Assembly: GCF_030811215.1 (NCBI RefSeq)
Contig: NZ_JAUSQM010000001.1
Location: 3,038,001 to 3,102,000, forward strand
Source: Nocardioides massiliensis
Lineage (GTDB): Bacteria; Actinomycetota; Actinomycetes; Propionibacteriales; Nocardioidaceae
DNA: 64,000 nucleotides
Direction: 5' to 3'
Positions 38,808 to 45,764 of the stretch are shown one piece after another; the first letter of the stretch is position 1; each line of letters starts with the position of its first letter. Both the position numbers and the translations under genes were made by a program. The notes under the pieces are model-generated. The model was not told the origin of the DNA. It did no database searches and was given only the letters and a program-made list of their open reading frames with translations.

Positions 38808-39818
38808 GTGTGGACAGACGAGCCAGGCGTCCCGTCGCTGGCCTTCGTGCAACTCCTGAGCAGTCCGGCGATCGACGAGGACGCCGTCGAGCGTTTTCGC
38901 GTCATCATGGCGCGCGAGGGAACCGGTGAGCTGGCTCTCATCCAGACCCAGGGCGAGGCACCGCTGCGGTGGTTCCGCGAGGTCTATCCCGACCTCGACG
39001 TCGAGCAGGCCACCCGGCTCGGGATCGCCTGCGCAGAACACGCACAGCTCACGTCCTTCGGACCGTTGAGTGTCCCGTTGGTCAGCGCGTGCACAGTCGC
39101 AGAGGTCGTGGAGCTGCTGACCTACCTGCCCTTGATCACCAAAGCGGTCACCACGCAGTTCCATCCGCAGCAGGACGACCTGACGATCAGGCTGTCGGGG
39201 AACGCAGGCGACCCCGATCTCGACTGTCTGGTCGTCACTTACTGCGGACTGGCACTCATGCGGTTGATCGACCTGCTGGTCGGCGAGCCGTCGGAGGCAA
39301 CCATGCGCACCCACTGGCCGGAGCCGAGCGTGCTACCCCGAGAGGCCGAGAGCCGGTCCCGGCTCGAGTTCGACGCCCCCTTCTCCTACCTGCACATGCC
39401 CGCAAGGACGCTTCGGGCTCCCTGCCGCTTCCCCGACCCGATCACCTACGGACTCGCCGTCACCGAGCTCCAGCAGGCGCTCGCGCGCCGAGCCGACACC
39501 CCGGAGTTCACCCGCAGAGTCCGGGCGTTGCTCGACGACGGGTCCGGGGCGAGGACGATCCAGTCCGTCGCGAACGAGTTCTCGATGTCCTCGAGCACCC
39601 TGAAACGGCGCCTCGCCGCTGAGGGGACCAGTTTCCGCGTGGTGCTGCAGCAGTCGATGGTCGACCGCGCCAGGAAGCGGCTTCTCGACCCCTCCACGTC
39701 GGTCAGCGAGGTCGCCAACGAGCTCGGCTACAGCGATCTCACCAACTTCTCGCACGCCTTCAAGAGATGGACCGGCAGCTCACCGAGCCACTTCCGAGGT
39801 GAGCACGAGCACCGATGA
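38808..39818 (+). CDS. AraC-family regulator, divergent from the CYP153 operon
   Basis: The 336-residue protein has an N-terminal arabinose-binding-like sensor domain (about 20-190) and a C-terminal double HTH: IQSVANEFSMSSSTLKRRLAAEG and VSEVANELGYSDLTNFSHAFKRWTG. This class (PF12625 type) often senses hydrophobic compounds. Its position, 126 nt from the ferredoxin start on the opposite strand, makes it the probable activator of the alkane hydroxylase operon. Start GTG 38808 has GAGGG six bases before it. Confidence 0.87.
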   Translation: MWTDEPGVPSLAFVQLLSSPAIDEDAVERFRVIMAREGTGELALIQTQGEAPLRWFREVYPDLDVEQATRLGIACAEHAQLTSFGPLSVPLVSACTVAEVVELLTYLPLITKAVTTQFHPQQDDLTIRLSGNAGDPDLDCLVVTYCGLALMRLIDLLVGEPSEATMRTHWPEPSVLPREAESRSRLEFDAPFSYLHMPARTLRAPCRFPDPITYGLAVTELQQALARRADTPEFTRRVRALLDDGSGARTIQSVANEFSMSSSTLKRRLAAEGTSFRVVLQQSMVDRARKRLLDPSTSVSEVANELGYSDLTNFSHAFKRWTGSSPSHFRGEHEHR

Positions 39819-39829
39819 GGCGAGAGTGC

Positions 39830-40592
39830 TCAGTCCGAGCTCACCGACGGGTCCACGGCTGCATGCTCGGTGGCCTCCCCGGTGTCGGCAGGAGCAGCGA
39901 AGGCGTCGTCGGCAACTCCGGCGCGGGGGGCCATGCGGCCGTAGGTCTGGTCGAGGGCCGTCAGGATCCGGTCCAGCGGGAGGTCGTCGAAGCTGCCGTG
40001 GTCCCGCACGTACTCCATGTGCCGGGTGCCGTCGGAGGTGAAGGCGTGCATGAGCGCGTCGCTCTGTCCGTCGAAGTCTACCGGGCGCACGTCGAAGCGC
40101 TCGCACAGCTCGACATTGAAGGCCGGCGTCGCCTTCAACCATCGCCCGTCGAGGTGGACGCTGCAGTACCCGTGGTACACGAACAGGTCCGCGCCACCCA
40201 TGACGGCCCGCAAGTTGTCGGTCCGCAGGTGGTTGCGGACGTCGGCGAAGCCCACCCGGGCAGGGATGCCCACGGCCCGCAGCACCGCGGCCAGCAGCAC
40301 CGGCCTTGGGAACGCAGTAGGCGCGGCCCGCCTCGAGCACGTAGCTGGCCCGGTAGTGCTCAGGGTCTCGGGACACCGAGTAGGGGTCGTACCAGACCCT
40401 GTCCCGGACCGCTGCGAAGAGCAGGCTCGCCCGCTCACGCGGCGTCGATGCGCCGGCGACCACCTGCTGCGTGAAGTCGCGCACCGCAGCGCTGTCGTGA
40501 TCGAGGAAGAAGGCCGACTCCAGGTGCGGTCCCGCCGTCGGCGTCATCGCCACCGCCAGGTGGTCGTCGGCCTTCCCGACCTCGACGACCAT
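39830..40592 (-). pseudogene. Transglutaminase-like cysteine enzyme, copy 2 (frameshifted)
   Basis: Homologue of 31627-32224, retaining the catalytic AYCVPKA cysteine (codon 40314-40316) and a full-length C-terminal part (FDDLPLDRILTALDQTYGRM, then an Asp/Ala-rich tail). The N-terminal half and the rest are in different frames, with the same extra base near 40300 as copy 1. Either it was inactive before duplication or an unusual frameshift is used; decay is simpler. It is convergent with araC, ends 12 nt apart. Confidence 0.7.
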
Positions 40593-42148
40593 GCGTCGGC
40601 CTCCTCTTCCCAACGCGGCTGCGCACAGTGCGCGCCGTCCACACGCTGGAGCGGTCCTCATCGGACGCTCAAGTAGCTGTCGTCGTCGAAGCCGAGCCCG
40701 ACGCTGTCAGCGAGATCGCGCAGGATCAACCACACCTGGTGCGCGATCCGGGCGACGACCTCGTCGTGCGACTCGTCGTGGTAGTCGAGCCAACAGATGG
40801 TCCCAGCATCGACCGGGTGCCCATCAGCCCCGCCATGACGCCGTCCCGGAAGGTCGACCTCGGGGTTGCGCAGGTACGCCCGACGCGGCGGCCACCACCT
40901 CCCCCAGGAACCGCGTGCGCCCCAGCCTGGCCCGACGCATCTCCCTGTTCTGCTGGCGCACTGCCATGAAGCGATCGAGGGTCGGATGCTCGGCCGCCCA
41001 ACCGAGTGCAGCCCCGATGGCACCCGGATGATGGCAGGGCCGGTGCCACTGACCTGCATCGCGGGCCGAAGGGTGGTCGATGACCTGGTCCGCCGCGCAC
41101 CGCAGCACCTCGCCGACGAGATCTTCCTTGCTGCGAAGTGGCGGTAGACGTGGGGCCGCGCATGCCTGCGCGTTCGGCGATCTGAGCGGTGCCGACCCCG
41201 GCGCCGTGATCCTCGATCGCGTCAGCCGCCGCCACTAGCTGTTCGCGCCGCGGACCTCGATGGGAGACGAGTCGAGATGACTCGGCGATCGGCTTGGAAT
41301 GCTTAAGCTGTGGAGCGGGGATCGTCGGCGGTGGTGTTCGCGTATTGCGTTCGCCGACCGGCCACGATCGGTCACCCACCCCGGAGTTCGCCCGCAGCAG
41401 TGCGCATCTGGGAGATGGCATGGTGCTCGTCGCTGGTGAGAGTCGCGGCGAGTTCATTGACGTGTCGCCAGCGAGCGAGCGTCGATCCGTCGCTACGGCC
41501 GGCGGCAGCTAGAGCCGACCATGTGGCCGCGCAGCGCAGGAGCGCAGTTTCAGCCTTCGCCATCTCAGCGGACCGCGTTCGCCGCGCCACGTCGGCACAG
41601 AACTGCGCCTGCAACCGGCGGAACAGGCCGCCGCCGGTCCCTGCCTTCTCCACGAAGGCGTGGAGAGAGCGCAGCGCGACGTCCAACTCAGGTTCGGGCA
41701 TGAGTTCCGGCCACCGGCCGACATCTTCCGCGAAGACCCCGATTCCATCGATGCCGGCACCAGCAACGGCATCCGGCGGCAGCACCGAGGTGTCCGGGAT
41801 GATCGCGGTCGCCGCCGCTTGCATGTTCTCGACGGAGGCGACGAGGGCCGAAGCCGCGGTCGGGCGGAGATCCGGCAGGACCTGGGGCCAGTTCACGAAG
41901 TAGGTCGTGTGCCTGGTGGGCACGGGGAAGGATCGTGACGCGCGCGCCCGCGCAAGCGCATCGTAGGGGACCTCCTGCACCTCGGCTCGGTCGTTGTCAA
42001 CCACGAAAGCGGTCTGGGTCTCGTCGTCGTAACCGATCACGACGATGTCGTGCCGACTCATCTGGAGGCGGACATTCAGGTAGGGCAACTCAGCGATGTC
42101 TGCCCACATCAGCACGGGACGACCTTGTCGTAGTTCCCCACGGACCCA
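40522..42148. repeat. 1627-bp perfect duplication, copy 2
   Basis: This is the partner of 32154-33780. Both copies are in the same orientation and flank the CYP153 operon plus araC, so recombination between them would delete or amplify about 8.4 kb. Confidence 0.85.
40658..41303 (-). pseudogene. TetR-family regulator remnant, copy 2
   Basis: The sequence is identical to the remnant at 32290-32935, with the same frame changes and missing start. Perfect identity of a dead gene argues for a very recent duplication or gene conversion. Confidence 0.7.
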
Positions 42149-42469
42149 ACCCCAACCGGTGGCGGGGTCGTCGGTGTGCCGGACGTCGACCTCTGCACCC
42201 AGCCTGGCAAGAAGATCCACCTCAAGGTCACTGCTACGCCCGACGACGTAGATGGGCGGGGTGAGACCAGGCACCCGCAGATAGGTGAAGCCGAGCCCAC
42301 CGCCCATTCCGAAGACCAGACCTTCGCTCGGCACCTCCTCCCAGCCCAGGCCGGCCCACTCCAAGAGGTCTCTCAGCGCTCCGGACCCGCAATGACCTGC
42401 CTGACGGTGGGGATAGTCCAGCAGCACTCGACGCGGCTCCGGCCGAAGCGCAGCGACCTCAACTGACAT
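41372..42469 (-). CDS. BtrH N-terminal domain / DUF4872 protein, copy 2
   Basis: A 365-residue paralogue of the 33004-34101 product. The candidate cysteine (AGHCGSG) and histidine (SRHDIVVIGYDD) are kept. Differences are confined to the first ~107 residues, for example LTPPIYVVGRSS against LAPPIYLVGRSS, as if one copy was converted by the other only in its 3' part. It is divergent from a tetR gene at 42570 with a 26-bp operator-like palindrome between them, so unlike copy 1 it has its own regulated promoter. Confidence 0.8.
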   Translation of the reverse strand: MSVEVAALRPEPRRVLLDYPHRQAGHCGSGALRDLLEWAGLGWEEVPSEGLVFGMGGGLGFTYLRVPGLTPPIYVVGRSSDLEVDLLARLGAEVDVRHTDDPATGWGWVRGELRQGRPVLMWADIAELPYLNVRLQMSRHDIVVIGYDDETQTAFVVDNDRAEVQEVPYDALARARASRSFPVPTRHTTYFVNWPQVLPDLRPTAASALVASVENMQAAATAIIPDTSVLPPDAVAGAGIDGIGVFAEDVGRWPELMPEPELDVALRSLHAFVEKAGTGGGLFRRLQAQFCADVARRTRSAEMAKAETALLRCAATWSALAAAGRSDGSTLARWRHVNELAATLTSDEHHAISQMRTAAGELRGG

Positions 42470-42534
42470 GGGAACTCCTGGAGTAGTCGGAGCACTCTGC
42501 GCGAGCGTGTGCCCGTCAAACGGTGGGCGCGAAT

Positions 42535-42560
42535 CTACATGCATTCATGCACGCATGTAG
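42535..42560. promoter_or_regulatory. TetR-type operator CTACATGC-N10-GCATGTAG
   Basis: Perfect 8-bp arms with a 10-bp spacer lie between the divergent btrH-like gene and tetR 42570. The same arrangement with one changed base occurs at 45220-45244. It probably binds the adjacent TetR and autoregulates the divergent pair. Confidence 0.7.
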
Positions 42561-42569
42561 ACTCAGGCT

Positions 42570-43181
42570 GTGCCGCTGAAGCTAGGACGACAAGAAGACC
42601 GCTCGGCTGCTACCCGTCGGGCATTGCTGGACGCGACGGTCACATGCCTTGCCGAGCTCGGCTATACGGGGACAACCAGCGCCGCGGTCGCGGCTCGAGC
42701 GGGCCTTTCTCGCGGCGCGCAGCTGCACCACTTCGGGACACGCGACCAGTTGGTCGTGGCGGCGGTTGAGCACTTGGCGCAGCAGCGCCTGCGCCGCGTC
42801 CGAGAGCAGATGGCCCAGCTCGAGCTCCGTGACGCCGAGGACGGGGGGGCGACCGACCACAGGAGGCGAGGGACGGCGCTCCGCCTGCTATCAGATGCGC
42901 TGTCGGGGCCCTTGTATGCGGCGAGCCTCGAACTGTGGGTGGCCGCCCGCGCTCACGAAGAGCTGCGGGCAGAGTTGGTCCCCACCGAAGACCGCGTGAA
43001 CGCGGAGCTCGCCGAGATGTGCCGCACCTACGTCACACAGGACCCCATCGAAATCCGACTCACCCTGGATCTCCTTCTCGGTCGAGGGGTTAGCGGTCTG
43101 CTCGCTCCTCATTCCCATGAACGGCAGTCCGAAGTCTTGGCTGCCTGGGCGCAGCGCCTCCAGGGCGGTCCTCGTGGCTGA
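42570..43181 (+). CDS. TetR-family regulator
   Basis: The 203-residue protein has the TetR HTH at the start (ATRRALLDATVTCLAELGYTG followed by VAARAGLSRGAQLHHFGTRDQL). Its GTG start is 10 nt after the palindrome at 42535-42560, so it can repress itself and the divergent BtrH-domain gene. The next gene (thioesterase) starts one or two bases after its stop and is co-transcribed. Confidence 0.87.
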   Translation: MPLKLGRQEDRSAATRRALLDATVTCLAELGYTGTTSAAVAARAGLSRGAQLHHFGTRDQLVVAAVEHLAQQRLRRVREQMAQLELRDAEDGGATDHRRRGTALRLLSDALSGPLYAASLELWVAARAHEELRAELVPTEDRVNAELAEMCRTYVTQDPIEIRLTLDLLLGRGVSGLLAPHSHERQSEVLAAWAQRLQGGPRG

Positions 43182-43182
43182 C

Positions 43183-43677
43183 ATGCAAGCGCTGCTGGCC
43201 ATGTGGGCGGAGAAGTTCGCCGTCTACCCGGACGGGGCTGAACTCCCGACTCACCACGACCACTGCCTGGGGTGCGGCCCGAACAATCCCCATGGGCACC
43301 ACCTCCGGGCCCTGCGGCACGGGGATGGTGTGCAGGCTTGGCACACGTTCGACAATCGTCACGTAGGCGCACCGGGCATTGTCCATGGCGGCGCAGTCGC
43401 CACCGTTGTCGATGACCTTTACGGTTGCCTGCTTTTCCTCGAAGGAGGCCCTGCCGTCACCCGCCAACTGACGATCGAGTATTTGGCACCGGTACTCATC
43501 GGAGCGGAGTACCGACTCCAGGCCGATGTCGTCCGGCGCGAAGGGCGCAAGCTGTTCGTCGCTGCCCGTGCAACCGAGCCAGACGGTCGCGCGGTCATCA
43601 CTTCTACGGCCGTGTTCGTGAAAGTGTCTGTCGAGCACTTCGCTCAGGGCAGTCCACCTGGCGTGCCTGCGGATTGA
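43183..43677 (+). CDS. PaaI-type hotdog-fold thioesterase
   Basis: A 164-residue single-hotdog protein. DHCLGCGPNNPHGHHLR near the start and PGIVHGGAVATVVDDL (the HGG-x-n-D active-site helix) are typical PaaI/YbgC-like thioesterase marks. It should hydrolyse a small or medium acyl-CoA. ATG 43183 is one base past the tetR stop; a GTG at 43174 is an alternative. Confidence 0.8.
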   Translation: MQALLAMWAEKFAVYPDGAELPTHHDHCLGCGPNNPHGHHLRALRHGDGVQAWHTFDNRHVGAPGIVHGGAVATVVDDLYGCLLFLEGGPAVTRQLTIEYLAPVLIGAEYRLQADVVRREGRKLFVAARATEPDGRAVITSTAVFVKVSVEHFAQGSPPGVPAD

Positions 43678-43856
43678 CCGCGCCCGTCCTTGCAGGGCCG
43701 CCTCGGGCCATCGCTCGCGGCCTGCGGCCTGCGCCTCCAATCCGGGCATCCGCTGACGCTCACACCCGGGATCGGGACCACTCGAGCGGCTCGCCAATCC
43801 GGCCCCGACCCCGGGCCGTCGGCTGACGCGGTCAGTTGTGCAGATGGACGCCATGT

Positions 43857-43873
43857 TTGTACTCTCGGTACAA
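43857..43873. promoter_or_regulatory. Operator-like palindrome TTGTAC-N5-GTACAA
   Basis: This site lies 28 nt before the GTG of the tetR gene at 43902. The core TGTACTC-N3-GTACA also occurs as a perfect palindrome at 49189-49203 before the second P450 gene, suggesting one regulator controls both. Confidence 0.6.
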
Positions 43874-43901
43874 GTCCAGCACAGCGAAGGGATCCACGTC
43901 G

Positions 43902-44489
43902 GTGCGTACTGTCCCGGCTCACACGGCGGTCAAACTCAGCGTCGCAGCGGAGCTGTTCGCCGATCACGGTGTCGAGCAGACCAAGATCGAGGACATCGCT
44001 GCTGCCACTGGGATTCCCAAGGCGACGTTGTACTACTACTTCGCCGGCAAGGAGGAGATCCTTGCCTTTCTGTTCCGCGACACCTTGAACCGCGTTGCGG
44101 ATGAGGTGGCCATCGCCGTCGAGTCGGAAGGGTCGGCAGCGGCCCGGCTCGCCGAGGTGATTCGAGCGCAGTTGCGGGTGATGGCGGAGCAGCCGGCGAT
44201 CTGCCGGGCTTTGGTGGGTGAGCTAGGACGTGCGGGCCGTATCCCTGAGATCGCAGCGATGATTCATGCGGCCTACTACCAGCCCGTACAGTCGCTGATC
44301 GAGGACGGCGTGACTGAGGGCTCGCTGCGGCAGGTGCCCGATCCGGAGTCGGGTGCCATGGCGGTCTTCGGTGCGGTCACCATCAGCGCCCTGTCCTACC
44401 TTGTCACCGACCAGGCCCTGGACCAGGAGCGCATCGCGAGCGCCGTGACGACCCTGGTCCTCGACGGCCTGCGGCTGCGTCAGCGCTGA
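43902..44489 (+). CDS. TetR/AcrR-family regulator
   Basis: About 195 residues from GTG 43902. The HTH is KLSVAAELFADHGVEQTKIEDIAAATGIPKATLYYYFAGKEE, the classical AcrR form with long YYYF recognition helix; the C-terminal part ends in a helical dimerisation domain (VTDQALDQERIASAV). Upstream lies its probable operator. It is followed by a gene for a membrane-anchored coiled-coil protein, 58 nt downstream, likely the same transcript. Confidence 0.86.
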   Translation: MRTVPAHTAVKLSVAAELFADHGVEQTKIEDIAAATGIPKATLYYYFAGKEEILAFLFRDTLNRVADEVAIAVESEGSAAARLAEVIRAQLRVMAEQPAICRALVGELGRAGRIPEIAAMIHAAYYQPVQSLIEDGVTEGSLRQVPDPESGAMAVFGAVTISALSYLVTDQALDQERIASAVTTLVLDGLRLRQR

Positions 44490-44547
44490 CCCCGACCGCG
44501 CGGCCGCAAGCGACGGTGCCGGTCCCGACAGACGAGGATCTTACGAC

Positions 44548-45183
44548 GTGCTCAACCAAGCCCTGCCGATCTGGGCAGTCCGCGTACTGGCCGCTGTCCT
44601 CGCACTGGCACTGTTCGTCCTCACCGTTGCGGTCGCCCTGCTGCTGCCGCACATCCCCCGGCTGGTGCGGGCGGCCTCGGACATGCCGGCGGCCCTAGAA
44701 GTGGTTGACCGAGCGCCGGACACCCTGGACCAGGTAGAGAGGATCGACCGCAATGTCGAGAGCCTCACTCCCCCTGTGGCCACCGCGACCGAGGACCTCT
44801 CCGCGGTCGCGCCGCACATCGAAACCCTCGCCGGCCAGATCAACCAACTCTTGGATGACCTGGCGGCCCTGCAGCGGACCTCCAAGCCGCTCGGCGAGGC
44901 CGCCCCCAAGATCGCGGCCCTCTCCGGGCAGCTCGAGGGCCTCCAGACCTCGCTACGTCGGCTCGATCGCGACCTCGTCGAGCCACTGACGGAGATGAGG
45001 AGGCCGATGCGGAGGCTCGCAGACACCGCGGGGCCACTCCCCGAGAGCCTGGAACGTCTCAACCGGAGCACCGCCGTGCTCGAGCAGCTACCCGGGTACT
45101 TCGACCGACTGCAGCGAATCCTCATACGTGTCGCGCGGCATGTGCAAAATCTCGATGAGAAGACAGGCCCGAACCTCTGGTGA
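44548..45183 (+). CDS. Membrane-anchored coiled-coil protein, unknown function
   Basis: The 211-residue protein has a short cytoplasmic start, one membrane helix (about 8-33) and an entirely helical remainder (about 45-205) with heptad-like Leu/Val/Ile spacing. Repeated phrases such as LDQVERIDRNVESL, IETLAGQINQLLDDLAAL and LSGQLEGLQTSLRRLDRDL resemble the helical part of Mce proteins, but there is no MCE domain. Function unknown; it may act with the lipid exporter nearby. Start GTG 44548. Confidence 0.7.
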   Translation: MLNQALPIWAVRVLAAVLALALFVLTVAVALLLPHIPRLVRAASDMPAALEVVDRAPDTLDQVERIDRNVESLTPPVATATEDLSAVAPHIETLAGQINQLLDDLAALQRTSKPLGEAAPKIAALSGQLEGLQTSLRRLDRDLVEPLTEMRRPMRRLADTAGPLPESLERLNRSTAVLEQLPGYFDRLQRILIRVARHVQNLDEKTGPNLW

Positions 45184-45219
45184 TCCGGGTGGCCGAGCGC
45201 TACCCACTCGTGACGGACT

Positions 45220-45244
45220 TACGTGCATGCGCGACGGCATGTAG
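45220..45244. promoter_or_regulatory. Second TetR operator-like site TACGTGC-N10-GCATGTAG
   Basis: Same arm/spacer layout as 42535-42560 with one base changed in the left arm. It lies about 57-81 nt upstream of the small gene at 45301 and would place that gene under the TetR at 42570. Confidence 0.55.
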
Positions 45245-45300
45245 CGTGCTCCCATCCGGACGCTTCTCTCTTCCCGGTCGCGTCCGTTGGGGGTGACCCA

Positions 45301-45633
45301 ATGAACCGCGGGCCTGTCTGGCAGCCAATGGCGGACCTGCTCTCCGACGTGGTGTGGCATGCGGCGTGGTGGCTCTATGGCGGAATGGTGGCCTTCGGGA
45401 GTTGCTGGTGGTTCGGATGTGGCGGCTACCGCGAGTGGCAGCAATGGGAGCGTGACTGGCTTGAGCGGCGCGAGCAGCGACGAAGGAGCCGTATCGACAG
45501 AGACATCGCGCGCGGCCTGCGCGAGATCGAGGAATTCCTCCGGCTTCGGTGCTCCCCGCCGGTGAATGAGCCTCACGGCGGGACGCGGCCAAGGGTACAC
45601 CGCGGCCACGGCCGACCGAGGCCGCTTCGATAG
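45301..45633 (+). CDS. Small Trp-rich membrane-associated protein, unknown
   Basis: A 110-residue hypothetical protein. It has a Trp-rich hydrophobic segment (VVWHAAWWLYGGMVAFGSCWWF, about 17-38), a charged helix (ERDWLERREQRRRSRIDRD) and a basic tail. GGGGGTGACCCA precedes ATG 45301. No known family recognised. The operator-like site upstream supports a real regulated gene. Confidence 0.55.
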   Translation: MNRGPVWQPMADLLSDVVWHAAWWLYGGMVAFGSCWWFGCGGYREWQQWERDWLERREQRRRSRIDRDIARGLREIEEFLRLRCSPPVNEPHGGTRPRVHRGHGRPRPLR

Positions 45634-45764
45634 TCGCGCGAGCGGGCGGATCCCTTCATCCCGTACGGGCCGAGCCAGGCTCGCTACATGTGCCGGTGAC
45701 GCAGACCAGCACGCGCCCCGGCCACACCGCCCCCTCCTTCGCACGCGGCCGTGAGGGCGGGCCA

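Noticed and set aside
43678-43856. Small open frame on the minus strand at 43644-43967
   Set aside because: Overlaps two gene ends, has no motif and no ribosome site.
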